Assembly: GCA_946811695.1 (NCBI GenBank)
Contig: OX328131.1
Location: 8,571,326-8,635,325, forward strand
Length of the DNA stretch: 64,000 bases
Direction of reading: 5' to 3'
Source of the DNA: Gonocerus acuteangulatus
Lineage: Eukaryota; Arthropoda; Insecta; Hemiptera; Coreidae
A program made the position numbers and the translations under genes. Numbering within the stretch: the first letter of the stretch is position 1; each line of letters begins with the position of its first letter. The notes beneath the pieces are model-generated. The model worked only from the letters and a program-made list of their open reading frames with translations. It ran no database searches and had not been told where the DNA came from. This document shows, in pieces, positions 1-10,463 of the stretch.

Positions 1-83
1 ATATATATATATATAATAATATATATATTATATTAATAATATATATATATATTATAATAATATATATATATTATAATAAATAA
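1..83. repeat. AT-only low-complexity tract
   Basis: The window opens in a run of A and T with alternating TA and AATAAT phases. No coding potential. It may be the edge of an element cut by the window boundary. Confidence 0.9.
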
Positions 84-408
84 TAAATTTTTATTCGTAT
101 ATTTTAATGTGATTTTTTTTAATCACTTGATTTTTTGTAAATATTCATATTTTTTGTGATTATTTACAATTTTTTCTGTGAATTTATTTTTATTCGCAGA
201 AAAACTTGCGAATAAAATTTTATTTGTATTTTTATATTTAATATATGTGAATAAAAATAAATTCGTATTCGCACTTATGAATACGAATTTATTTATATTC
301 GTATTCACAAATATATGAAGTACAAATTTATTTATATTCGTATTCACAAATATATGAAGTACGAATAAATTCGTATTTTTATTTATAAATAAAAGTATGC
401 CCATCTCT
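84..408. repeat. AT-rich segment with a 38-bp direct repeat
   Basis: Two near-identical 38-bp units (about 286-323 and 324-361) contain ATTCGTATTCACAAATATAT and end in GAAGTAC. TATTCGTATT motifs recur through the segment. The reverse-strand open frame here is a by-product of these repeats and does not look like a protein. Confidence 0.6.
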
Positions 409-620
409 GGTTTGGAGGCCCGATGGCCGTGAGAATTAAGGCGTGAGCATTTAAAACCCTTGCTACAGGGGCATGGGTTCGATTCCCACTAGGGTTGGTG
501 GCTTTTCTTTAGAAATAAGAATAGGCATCTGCCCTATCCTGGCTAGAATAGGGTGGTAACCTATAGATAACCCGTCCTAAAATTTGTATTTAATAATAAA
601 TGGACGCTAAAATTTAATAA
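409..620 (+). mobile_element. tRNA-derived SINE-like element (S3), Leu/Ser-like head
   Basis: The head resembles a class II tRNA: GATGGCCGTGAG (A-box-like region), AATTAAGGCG, a long variable-arm-like part, and a B box GGGTTCGATTCCC at about 475-487. The downstream body (TAACCTATAGATAACCCG, GGACGCTAAAATTTAA) recurs in diverged form near 3510-3605. There is no intact acceptor stem, so this is a SINE head rather than a working tRNA gene. Confidence 0.5.
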
Positions 621-1156
621 TATTATGTAGTTTATTATGATTCTATTTTTTATGTTTTATATCTTACATAGTATGTTCAGAATAGTTATTATATTATATA
701 TAATATGTATATGTAAGCATACGTATACCCCCCCAACGAAAAAAAAGATCTTGTATTAAAGCCAAGTAGTTGATTGTTCTAATGCCTAATTCAACCGAGG
801 AACCCCCCTCCCCTGAATTCAATTTTCATCCTGCCCTTGTGAATTCCTCGTTGTATAATAGATAAAAAGACACAGCCGTGCCTTACTCCTCCTTCTTCTC
901 GCCCCTAGCTTCATCTCTTTAAGTGCTCCTAGAGCTGCATAGAAAGTATGAACCCATCTCGTGAATAGCGGGATGCATCTCGCTAAATCCGCGAGAGAAA
1001 AGCATCGTGTATTCGCTGATGTGGAAAATGTTCCCTCAGCTTTCCGACTTGGATATGCCTGTCTCTAAGATTCGGTAGAAAGCCCGACTCGCAGGAACTG
1101 CGCCATCTTAGTATCTTTCCAGAAAATAATTATCCTCTGTAAGGTTTGAAAGGGGG
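621..1156. other. Gene-free stretch with an H1 end fragment
   Basis: No protein-like frame seen. Bases 1083-1112 (CCCGACTCGCAGGAACTGC, then CATCTTAG) match the reverse complement of the H1 3' terminus, so an H1 relic in minus orientation abuts the next SINE. Confidence 0.5.
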
Positions 1157-1420
1157 ACGAGGTTAGCTCAGTGTTAGAACACTCGACTAATATGCTGGAG
1201 GACCTGAGTTCAAATCCCTAACAAGCACTAAAGATTTTTATCTTCAAGTGTCTTCGTTCATGGACTGGATTTTGCCTTCCTGACCGTCCCTAGGCCCACC
1301 CAGTCAGCAATTAGTTTATTAATGGGTACCCGCAAACGAGAAAATCAGGTGGCCCGAGCATGGTCAAGAATCAGATACCTCTACAGTATCTACCCCTCGT
1401 GGCGTGTTACGGAACTGTTT
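1157..1420 (+). mobile_element. tRNA-derived SINE (S2), Ile-like head
   Basis: The head has GTTAGCTCAGTGTTAGAAC (A box) and GAGTTCAAATCCC (B box) about 35 bp apart, with CTAATATGC at the anticodon arm. The body ends in ACCCCTCGTGGCGTGTTACG, GAACTG and a T run. The same tail ends the neighbouring S1 SINE (1632-1855), so two SINEs with different tRNA heads share a 3' tail here. Confidence 0.6.
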
Positions 1421-2080
1421 TTTTTTTTAATGATTTGAAATGTTTAGAATAGAGTGAAACATTCTATTATAATATGATGAAATTTATTTTATTTACTGTT
1501 TAAATTATTAATTTGAATTCAGTGACTACAACTAAAAATTTAGAATTATATAATATTGTTATTTCATTATTTTATTTAGTCATAAGTTATTAATTTTTAT
1601 TCGACTAAAATAAATTATAATTACACTAATTGGGGTCTCCCGTGGTCTAGTGGCTAGCGCGCTAGATTCATAAGCAGGAGAGGGTGGGTTCGATTCCCAC
1701 CGGCGGCAGGAATTTTCTCATCTCAGGGCTCGCTGAGAAAATTCCTGGCTGCACCCTGGATGTCGGCGCTAATGGCCACTATCTCCCTACTTTGTAGAGT
1801 AGGAAAGAATCAGATACCTCTAGAGTATCTACCCCTCGTGGCGTGTTACGGAACTGTATTTTTTTTTTTTTTTAAGATTTGAAATGTTTAGAATAGAGTG
1901 AAACATTCTATTATAATATGATGAAATTTTTTTTTTTTTTACTGTTTAAATTATTATTTTGAATTCAGTGACTACAAAATTTAGTATTATATAATATTGT
2001 TACTTCATTATTTTTTTTAGTCATAAGTTATTATATTTTTATTTGACAAATCAATTATAATTACACTAATTATGCTGCAA
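1363..2080 (+). repeat. Direct duplication of about 270 bp bracketing a SINE
   Basis: Bases about 1363-1631 and 1806-2080 are direct repeats sharing AGAATCAGATACCTCTA, the CCTCGTGGCGTGTTACG tail, GAATAGAGTGAAACATTC and TAATTACACTAATT. They differ by small indels and A/T runs. The SINE S1 head lies between them. Confidence 0.7.
1632..1855 (+). mobile_element. tRNA-derived SINE (S1), Met-like head
   Basis: The head has CCCGTGGTCTAGTGGCTAGC (A box), ATTCATAAGC at the anticodon position (CAT, Met-like) and GGTTCGATTCCCACC (B box). The body contains TCTCATCTCAGGGCTCGCTG, then GATGTCGGCGCTAATGGCC. Other copies are at 6302 and 10645. The tail is the one shared with S2. Confidence 0.75.
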
Positions 2081-2223
2081 TTGTATTATATCGATATGGA
2101 TCAGCGACATCAAAATTGTGTTATCGTGTATAGATCATAATAAAAAAACAGAAAACGTTCTAAATGTATACTCTTATATATACATTATTTATGCTTGTAG
2201 ATTACCCAAAATATCTAAATTCT

Positions 2224-2510
2224 TTTTGATCTGAGGAGGCATGAGGCCGTTAAAGCAGTCTTCCTGTCTTCATACTACTCTTTTTAATAGGCCCGACATG
2301 TTTCGTGCATATTTTTGCAACGTCTTTAGGGACACTTTATTTATTTATGGAGCCAGACTCCAGAGCGAGTACATGGTAACGAGAGGACTTCCTAGCAAGA
2401 AGTGGCCCAGAAGAGGCGCGAAAATATGCATGAATCATGTCGGGCCTGTTAAAAAAAGTATGAAGACAGGAAGACAGCTTTAACGACCCCATGCCACCTA
2501 AGATCAAAAA
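2224..2510. mobile_element. Inverted-repeat PLE-like fragment with paired hammerhead-like motifs
   Basis: The outer arms are inverted copies: GGCATGAGG, AGCAGTCTTCCTGTCTTCAT and TAGGCCCGACATG on the left, against CATGTCGGGCCTG, ATGAAGACAGGAAGAC and ACCCCATGCCACC on the right. Spacer about 60 bp. The same unit occurs singly at about 12835-12940. A (TA)n tract follows at 2512-2563. PLE long-terminal units are known to carry hammerhead ribozymes and to occur inverted, hence the tentative class. Confidence 0.5.
2291..2333 (-). ncRNA. Hammerhead-ribozyme-like motif, core mutated
   Basis: On the minus strand: stem I strand GTCC, core CTAAAGA (G5 changed to A relative to CTGANGA), a stem II of GTTGC/GCAC with one bulge, GAA, palindromic stem III ACATGT, C at the cleavage position, and the stem I partner GGGC. 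The G5 change should abolish activity. The plus-strand partner at about 2403-2445 is more decayed (CAGAAGA core, AATCATGT). Confidence 0.45.

Positions 2511-2511
<1 letters not shown>

Positions 2512-2563
<52 letters not shown>
2512..2563. repeat. (TA)n microsatellite
   Basis: About 50 bp of pure TA next to the PLE-like inverted unit. Confidence 0.95.
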
Positions 2564-2564
<1 letters not shown>

Positions 2565-3678
2565 CTTCAAATAAAAAAGTAAAAAAGATGTTTGAACATG
2601 AATAACAATGAATTTTAAGAGCAGCAAAACTTTATAGATTTTATCATCGTAGCCTTTTTGTGAGAGGAATTTGTTTGTGTTATTATAATTATTCTCATTA
2701 AATTAAATTGACAATTTTGTGTTGAAGTAATATTATTTTTCACATCACATGTTTCTAAAACTGGTTGGCGTGTATTTATTTGTACCCATTCAATTGGCTC
2801 TGGGGAAAATATGTGTGACTAATTTGTCTGTGAGTTACATGGGATGAGTGGAATATACTACAGCAAGTTTTAAATGAGTTTATTCTAGCTGAATGTTACA
2901 AACTATGAAAGGATATTCTGGATTTCGGTTGATGTAGAATAACAAAGGGCTTTGTTTGTCTCCATACGGAACACCATATTTTATCTAATAGCCTCGCTGT
3001 GATGGAGTCCAGGAAATCAATAGCATTCGAGTAGTTATAAGCTCGGATCGGAGAGCTTTGTAGATTTGTAAATAACCTGACATATAGCTTCATGTTGAAC
3101 AGGAGGCCTATTGGTATGACAACATATATTTTTTTTTTTTCTTTTTTTTTTTAATTTTTATCTATAAACTTTTTATATCGGTGTATCACCTGTTCGAGAT
3201 ATCCGAGAATATAGCAGAGGCTGTCAGTTATAATCAAGCCGAGATTGACAAAATGCTTAAATTATTAAAAATAACTGGGCCTAAACAAATAATATAATAA
3301 TACTAGCTGAATATTCGTGCTTCGTCACGCCAAATAAGTAGTTATTTTATTGCGTTAAATAATGTATCATCAAAATTAACGCTCATTCATCATTTTGTGC
3401 AGTTTATTATAGCACGATACCCATCATAATTTAAGTTATTAATTAATTGATAAGTAATCAAAGTATAATGTTTCTTAACATTGGGGCGCTCCGGACTATT
3501 GTCAAGAAACCTATAAATAACCCGTTATCCGTAGGTTTCCTGTAACAGGAGTTTAACCAGTACAGGTTAAATTTCGTTGTCAATAATTAATGTACGCTAA
3601 AATTTAAAAATTTATGTTTCCAAGAGGCTGTACAAGGGTTCGGGATATTATTACCTCGGATGGACCATCACCAGGTAT
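2564..3678. other. Gene-free stretch
   Basis: No protein-like frame recognised. Near 3301 a segment beginning ACTAGCTGAATATTCGTGCT resembles the start of short retroposons common in arthropods. Bases about 3510-3610 match the S3 body in diverged form. Confidence 0.4.
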
Positions 3679-3893
3679 AGCGTAAACTCTATGAGGGACA
3701 AAATCACAGTTTATTTCTAGTAATTCCAGGTCCGCTATCATAGTTGAAATGAACGGCAAATAAAAATAATATTATGAAATAGATACAGTACAGTATCAGC
3801 TGTTCTGTTATCGTCCTAGCAACACATGCTGCCTAGGCTTGCCTGCTCTAAACAACTAAACATTCAAACCCCTCTAAAAATCCTAGGTTCTAT
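3679..3893 (+). repeat. Interspersed repeat R3, copy 1
   Basis: Shares with 35797-35998 (inverted) the blocks TTTATTTCTAGTAATTC, AATATTATGAAATAGATAC, TTATCGTCCTAGCAAC and TCAAACCCCTCTAAAAA, in the same order on opposite strands. A dispersed non-coding repeat of unknown class. Confidence 0.7.
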
Positions 3894-4278
3894 AGGGAGT
3901 GTGCATATTTCAAATTTTTGGTGGTTTGGGCTGGGCGATGATAGGTCTGTGAGTGACAAATAGCAATGATAGGCATTTGACAAATTTATAGTAGATTTTT
4001 TATTCTTCTATGTAGAATAAACTATTTTTATTGTTTTAAATCTTGTTATATGTATTGAGGAGAAAATTGTATATAATTTTTGGGGGTGCTTAAGAAGGGA
4101 TTTAGTCCAAAAAAGAAAAAATTGTAAAAAAAAAAAAAGTTACAAGGTAGAAGTAACTTAATTTTGGTGATCCATTGGGAACCGGTGCATTTAACGCGGT
4201 GCATCCGTTTGCTTTCATCATGGCAATTTCCTACTTTTGGCATTTATGGGGTACAATTTCATGAGTAGTTTAATTGCC
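3894..4278. other. Gene-free stretch
   Basis: AT-rich, with an A-run near 4127. I recognise no feature. It ends at the TTAA target of the piggyBac-like element. Confidence 0.5.
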
Positions 4279-5642
4279 TTAACCCTTTCCGTACCGTGGA
4301 CTGCTCCAGCAGTCGAGAGCGGTCGGGACCCACATACCGTGGACTTGTGTAGACGTCGAAGGAAGACGGGACCCACGTACCGTGGACTTGTACAGCAGTC
4401 GAGAGCGGTCGGGACCCACATACCGTGGACTTGTGTAGAAGTCGAAGGAAGACGGGACCCACGTACCGTGGACTTGTACAGCAGTCGAGAGCGGTCGGGA
4501 CCCACATACCGTGAACTTGTGTAGAAGTCGAAGGAAGACGGGACCCACGTACCGTGGACTTGTACAGCAGTCGAGAGCGGTCGGGACCCACATACCGTGG
4601 ACTTGTGTAGACGTCGAAGGAAGACGGGACTCACGTACCGTGGACTTGTACAGCAGTCGAGAGCTGCCGGGACCCACATACCGTGGACTTGTGTAGACGT
4701 CGAAGGAAGATGGGACCCACGTACCGTGGACTTGTACAGCAGTCGAGAGCTCGGCGTATCTCTCGCATTCTTTATCTTCTCATTTCTCGACTTTAGAGCT
4801 ATCTAGCGTTACCGTATTGTACTTCTAGTATTCCTACCTATTACTAGATGGCATTTTTTCAATGAAGTTTTTGGTCGTTTTTAGTCTAATTAGAACCCGT
4901 TGCCTTCTCCGCCCATTTACCGGGTCAATTCAAGTCAAATTACCGTTTGTTTTTATACTTCTGTACATTCCTAATAGCATTTATTTGCAAAATCAGTTAA
5001 CTTTTAGTCCTGAAGTTGAGATCTTATATTCCTGTTTTGTTAAATTTAGAAAAAATGATTTTTTTTTTAATGCGTGTTTTTTTTTTTAATATTTAATTAA
5101 AATGTTTAATATATTGCATATTTAATTAAATAATTCATTAAATTAACTGTAAATATTTATAATTATGCTTTTGTTTTTGTAACTAAAGTTTATACATAAA
5201 AAAAAATTTAACTCCGCCGGTGTACAAAGTCACGCATCAAAAATGAAGATGGAAAATTTATTTTCCGTAGTTATTGAGTATTTAATTCCCTTGCTTATTA
5301 TTCATAAAAGAAAGGGCAAATGGTAACTGAAAAAAAACCTTCTTTTTTTACTTGTATCTATAATATAGCTTTTTTATTACTTATTTTTAAAGAAAGTTAT
5401 TCAAATTAAAATAATTATTTAAATGCCAAACTAATTCAACATAAATAAACGTTAATAATCATTGTAAGCAAAATAAAAATCAAAATAATAAAAGACGAGT
5501 TTAAGTACGGCGAGGAGATCGCTGAAAGATGAGGTGCTCGAGAGTGGGAAATGTATCCCGTACAGAGGGACCGAAGCCGGTTTCTAGTATCCCGTACAAG
5601 AGAACACACTCCTTGTGGCTCTTTGCGTAAGGAAAGGGTTAA
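4279..5642. mobile_element. Non-autonomous piggyBac-like element
   Basis: TTAA at 4279-4282 is followed by CCCTTTCC; at the other end GGAAAGGG is followed by TTAA at 5639-5642. A TTAA duplication with CCCT termini is the piggyBac signature. Motifs near both ends (CCGTAC/GTACGG-like, AGTCGAGAG/CTCGAGAG) suggest subterminal repeats. No transposase frame is visible, so it is non-autonomous. It contains the 86-bp array. Confidence 0.6.
4288..4755 (+). repeat. 86-bp tandem repeat made of two diverged 43-bp halves
   Basis: About 5.4 units. Each 86-bp unit has two related halves, GGGACCCACATACCGTGGAC and GGGACCCACGTACCGTGGAC, with different 3' parts (GTGTAGACGTCGAAGGAAGA versus ACAGCAGTCGAGAGCGG). 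The period is not a multiple of 3, so the open frames across it are artefacts. Confidence 0.9.
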
Positions 5643-6301
5643 AAACAATTTATAGAAGTAAGCTCTAGAATATTGCAAACATTAAACAGCTTCCGTTCAA
5701 GAAGAATGTTTCTACAAACATTGTTATTCTTTCAATTTAATAATCTAGCCAATTATTAGAGGATATAGTTATTTCCTGTTGACCAATTTTTGTAATGAAT
5801 CAAACTGCAATTTAGTCCAGGATGCGACTTGAAGAAGGCAGATTGTTAAAGATAGAAGGTGCTCATTTTATCTGAAACCACTTTATAATTAATAACATCA
5901 AAATGAAAGCATACCTCGAGGTCACTGGATAGATTAAGCACTTGTTACATTTAGGAATTTCCACAGGAAACTAGAAGTCGAGGTTTCACTAATGAATGAA
6001 TTTTTGAAAAATGTCTTCAAATCTTTATCAGATACAACTATTACGATAGTGGCCACAATTTCTCTTTTCTTATGCAACGAAACTGGGCATATATCATTAA
6101 AATGAAAAATTGTTGGACGAGTTTGTTATTGAGCAAAATCGGTCTATTTGGGGGGGGGGGTGAGGTTTACTCAAAACGCAAATGATTAATATACCACTGA
6201 CGATCAACATTTTTTTTATATCGAAGCAAACGTGGATTACAGAATAGTTACTTAAATGGAAATATGTGTTGTAAAAATAAACTAATACTGTTCATTTCAT
6301 T
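5643..6301. other. Gene-free stretch
   Basis: I see no protein-like frame or clear element end. A G10 homopolymer lies near 6151-6160. Confidence 0.4.
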
Positions 6302-6445
6302 AGGGTCTCCCAGTGGTCTAAAGGCTAACGTCTTAGATTCATAAGCGGGAGATGGTGGGTTCGAGTCCCACCTGCAGCAGGAATATTCTCATCTCTGGGC
6401 TCGTTGGGGAAATTCCTCGCTGTCCCTTGGATGTCGGCACTAATG
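6302..6445 (+). mobile_element. SINE S1, truncated copy
   Basis: Shows the CAGTGGTCTAAAGGCTAACG head, ATTCATAAGC, GGGTTCGAGTCCCACC and the body through GATGTCGGCACTAATGGCC. It then joins directly to H2 sequence, with no poly-A tail or full target duplication seen. Confidence 0.65.
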
Positions 6446-7194
6446 GCCCCTTGCGAACCTACGTCTGGCGGGCTATTCTATTGAAATATATTACAAAATA
6501 AACCTCCCTTTCCGATTGACCGATTTAGCTCATTTTTACAAAAAGTTTTTCCCATAAGTTACCCACGACGTATACCGCGTTTCGTTACAATACAGCAGAA
6601 ATTACGGCCGGTATGAGTATATTAATAATTTGGGTCCGGAGTAAACCCCCCTCCTAATGTACCGATTTAGTTTATTATTACAACACATTTGTACCTATAT
6701 ATTACCACTACAAATACCGAGTTTCGTCGAAATATAACAAAAATCACGGCTGGTAGTGGCGAATTGGTATTGTGGGTCCGAAATAAACCCCCCCTCCTAA
6801 TGTACCGATTTAGTTTATTATTACAACACATTTGTACCTATATATTACCACTACAAATACCGAGTTTCGTCGAAATATAACAAAAATCACGGCTGGTAGT
6901 GGCAAATTGGTAATGTGGGGCCGAAGTAAACCCCCCTCCTAATGTACCGATTTAGTTTATTTTTACATCTAACTTTTCTCTCTAGATCAACATAACGAAT
7001 ACCAAGTTTCGTTGAAATATAACAAAAACTACGGTGGGCATGGTCAAATTAGTATTTTGGCTCCGGGGTAAACCCCCTCACCCGGTGGACCGATTTTGGT
7101 GGTTCACGAACTCGTTCAATCGTTTGCTAATTAAACGCTATATACCACGTTTCGTGAAGAAAAAACAAAAACTCTGGCCGCTAGCGTGTTAACA

Positions 7195-7278
<84 letters not shown>

Positions 7279-7410
7279 AATTTTATTGGGGGTCATTTTC
7301 GGTGTCTACTAGGTAGGATCGATAAAGATTTGAAGAAATTTTTCAAAACTTCCGTCATGAGTCCAACCTCAAAAGCTACTTTCCTTCGGAGGAAAGTGCT
7401 AAAAAGAGGG
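6446..7410 (-). mobile_element. H2 Helentron-like element, copy D
   Basis: The element 5' end is at the high coordinate, where CGGAGGAAAGTGCTAAAAA is the reverse complement of the H2 start. Internal (TA)n at 7196-7276. Four or more tandem units of about 140-147 bp between 6500 and 7090 carry ACCGATTTAGTTTATT, GAGTTTCGTCGAAATATAAC and GTCCGGAGTAAACCCC-like blocks. The 3' terminus is missing at the SINE junction. No ORF of its own. Confidence 0.65.
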
Positions 7411-7565
7411 TTTCCGGCCGTCAGACACAGAGCCGCCATTTTTTTCGAATAATTGAAACTTTTTTTTTTTTTTTGTATACTTTAACATCCCATATAAAAC
7501 TTTTCATATAAAGAATTGAATAATATTGGTTTATTTGTTGTTTATAAATGGAAGAAAATGACTTT

Positions 7566-7659
7566 GATTTTGATCGCATCAGTTGCAAAAACACGAATTT
7601 TGATCGCATCAGTTGCAAAAACACGAATTTTGATCGCATCAGTTGCAAAAACACGAATT
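7566..7659 (+). repeat. 30-bp tandem repeat, three copies
   Basis: Three identical units containing TTGATCGCATCAGTTGC and AAAACACGAA. Confidence 0.95.
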
Positions 7660-7682
7660 TTCGAAAGGTGTAATCGAATCGT

Positions 7683-7684
<2 letters not shown>

Positions 7685-7726
<42 letters not shown>
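7685..7726. repeat. Poly-T run
   Basis: An uninterrupted run of about 42 T, possibly the tail of a minus-strand retroposon. I do not recognise its body. Confidence 0.9.
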
Positions 7727-7999
7727 CTTTCTTTATTTAAAAGAATATTACAATCTGTTCCTGATACTAGATACACTTTAAGTGATTATTCTATGTTGTA
7801 ACAATATTTAGGACACAACTTTGCAATATAGGAAAAAGTCCGACTCGCAGGAACTGCATCATCTTAGCGCGGTTCCGTTCTTATCTCTAGACTCATTTAA
7901 AATGATTAAAATAGAAGCTGTTATTATTTTGGGTCCACATTTCTAGAAAGCATGAAGATTAGATAGTTACCCGTCGAGGTGATAAGTAAAGTGGAATGG

Positions 8000-8150
8000 T
8001 TGGGATTCGGCTAAAGAAACCTCAATACGATTTTTGTTAAAAAATCTATATTTAGGACGTTTTGGCTACTCATTGGTAGCCTTCGTCAGCAATGGAAGTG
8101 CCAGAGGAGGACCAACATTACATTCTTGAAAGTTGACAGTTCCATCTTTA
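8000..8150 (-). mobile_element. PLE terminal-unit fragment
   Basis: Shares GATTCGGCTAAAGAAAC-type sequence (reverse strand) with the PLE end near 38260 and contains the hammerhead-like hairpin at 8056-8089. Interrupts the H1 copy. Confidence 0.4.
8056..8089 (-). ncRNA. Hammerhead-like motif, degenerate
   Basis: Minus strand: CTGACGA core, one unpaired A, a perfect stem II GGCTAC/GTAGCC with loop CAATGA, then AAA where GAA is expected (G12 to A), palindromic ACGT and C. No good stem I pairing is seen. Likely an inactive relic. Confidence 0.45.
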
Positions 8151-8589
8151 CTTTCAAGAAAGGTCTTATTTACGATCTTTCCTGGATGGGTCCCCGCCCA
8201 AGGAAGGACCCCGCTAGGCATTTGAAAAGCTATATCATGGAAATCCATATCTCTAAGATTAAATTGTTATTCTTATTTTTCTTAACCTGATTTATTATCA
8301 AATACATTATCCAACTATAAGCAATTAAAAAATAACAAGGAATAAAAACAGACAAAAAGAACAGTTCGAATAAGCGAAATCAATTACTTTAAAGTTTTAA
8401 GCACTTATTTCTCCGATTGACATCGCCTAATCAAAACTTTCATTAAAACCTTTTAGCGCGGTTCCTCCCTCCCCCCATAGGGAGGAACCCCGCTTATAAG
8501 GTTGATACAATGAAACAATCCGGAAGTGCCGACTAGAAAATTTCGCGTTTCAGAACCCCTAGAGACCGAAAATAACGGTGGTTCAAATT

Positions 8590-8649
<60 letters not shown>

Positions 8650-8676
8650 TGATGTTATTTTTCGTCGCTGGGATAG

Positions 8677-8934
8677 TATTTTTAGATGGAACGGCATTTT
8701 TCTCCAGCGGTGGTACTCCTCCTCACTTCTTCCCGGAATATTTCGATGGATTCATCTCCATCTTCTTCAGCCAGGTACTTGTTTCTTCCTCGGTGGTAGC
8801 CAAGGGAATTCCCTTGGCTACCACCGAGGAAGAAACAAGTACCTGGCTGAAGAAGATGGAGATGAATCCATCGAAATATTCCGGGAAGAAGTGAGGAGGA
8901 GTACCACCGCTGGAGAAAAATGCCGTTCCATCTA

Positions 8935-8940
<6 letters not shown>
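8677..8940. repeat. Perfect 264-bp palindrome inside a (TA)n tract
   Basis: Two 132-bp arms with no spacer, centred between 8808 and 8809 on GGGAATTCCC. By direct comparison I find no mismatch. The arm is more GC-rich than its surroundings and carries frames reading, for example, TTEEETSTWLKKMEMNPSKY or KYLAEEDGDESIEIFREEV. I recognise neither. Both strands encode the same peptide because of the symmetry. Confidence 0.95.
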
Positions 8941-8971
<31 letters not shown>

Positions 8972-10118
8972 GTCTGTTCGCTCTCTAAGTAGAAGACGAA
9001 TGGTCCGATTTTGATGAAATATCGTACAAAAATCCGTCGTCCAATTTGAAAGGTCAAGTTCGTTAACCAGCAAAATCCGCCCACTGGAAGATGGCATTTG
9101 GGGCGAAATTCGCGCAAAAAAAAATCGTAACGCTTACGTTTTTGAGTTCATAAGCTTGTAAGTACTCTTTTTATAGGCTTCTTGAGCTGAAAAAACGAAT
9201 GGAACCATTTTCAAGGCGATAGCTTTAACCGTTTTCGAGAAAATTGGAAAAATAGTTTTTGAATACCGTTTTTGGTTTGGGTACTTAGAATTACGGGATT
9301 CAGTTGAAACATTATCTGCATGTTCTACTTTCATTAAAACTAATATGTTGAAGGTTTTGTTACGTTTGGAGTTAAGGAAGGGTTAGAATAAAATATTTTA
9401 TGAACAGACATGAAAAGATTTGGGAACTTCGTATACTTTCATTAATATCTCGAACACGGCTGGGATATCGTGGTAAGTGGATAGAAACTATTTGAAAGCT
9501 TACTAAATTCTCTACAAAAAAGATTCTAAAACTATTTTTGATTAGGTTATGTCAATCGGAGAAATAAGTGCTTAAAACTTCAAATACGTCTGTTTTGTTC
9601 TTATGAACGGGTTTTTGTCGTTCTTTTTGTCTCCTTCCCTTCGTTTTTTATTGCTTCTATTTTTGTAATTTCTTATGTTGGGAAAATTTTGTGTGTAAAA
9701 CAGGATATGAAAAATGAGACCAATTTTCTGTTGCTAGAAATAATGTAAATTTTTGGAACTTCCATTAATATCTCGAAAACGGTTGAAAATCTTGGTAAAC
9801 GGAAGAATACCATTAGAAAGCTTATTAAATGTTCTACATAAAAGGTTCTAATGAAAGTTTTGATTAGGCGATGACAATCGGAGAAATAAGAGCTTAAAGC
9901 TTTAAAGTAATTGATTTCGCTTATTCGAACTGTTCTTTTTGTCTGTTTTTAATTCCTTGTTATTTTTTAATTGCTTATAGTTGGATAATGTATTAGAAAA
10001 TAAAACAGGTTCCAAGATTCCAAGACCTTGTAACTAGCGGGACGGTTTCTAGTGTTGCCTACCCTTCCAGGTAAGATTGTAAATCCTACCTTTCAAGACT
10101 GGTGGAACCCAAATAATA

Positions 10119-10226
10119 GCTGTCGGGGTTCGGTCACTGCTACTTCGGTCACCCTTCATCAGGGCTGTAAATACAAGTAGGACATATTTAACACTAATAT
10201 ATGCACATATCTATGTAAATATACCA

Positions 10227-10281
<55 letters not shown>

Positions 10282-10463
10282 TATATTTATATATAAGTAG
10301 GTGCTAATGACCTTGGCAGTAGAAGCACCTATAATCAATAAATAAAAAAAAAAAAAATTATATATAAGCATATACACATACACATATACACGCACACATA
10401 TGTACATATATATGCCCACATACATACACATATGGGGTAGCGGTCAACGATCTCCTGTCAACA
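10119..10463. mobile_element. 345-bp insertion with possible 8-bp target duplication
   Basis: The H1 body is interrupted between two copies of AAATAATA (10111-10118 and 10464-10471). The insert begins GCTGTCGGGGTTCGGTCAC, ends GATCTCCTGTCAACA and holds (TA)n and CA/TA-rich runs. No clear terminal inverted repeat, so class unknown. The A/T-only duplication could be chance. Confidence 0.45.

Larger units (their letters stand above)
7837..8450 (-). mobile_element. H1 Helentron-like element, outer copy, 3' part
   Basis: Begins with AGTCCGACTCGCAGGAACTG, the reverse complement of the H1 3' end, then TTAGCGCGGTTCC. It runs in minus orientation to AAAACC at 8450 and resumes at 10556, after the inserted copy 8451-10555. 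A PLE-like fragment interrupts it at about 8000-8150. Confidence 0.7.

Noticed and set aside
1632..1710. Functional tRNA-Met gene
   Set aside because: A and B boxes and CAT are present, but the acceptor stem does not pair well, three copies share a long non-tRNA body, and one has a poly-A tail. SINE head.
7186..7452. Open frames rich in alternating Y and I (here and at 8526, 12690, 15623, 18037, 22392, 50776 and similar places)
   Set aside because: They are translations of (TA)n microsatellites plus element flanks. No start context or conserved protein part.
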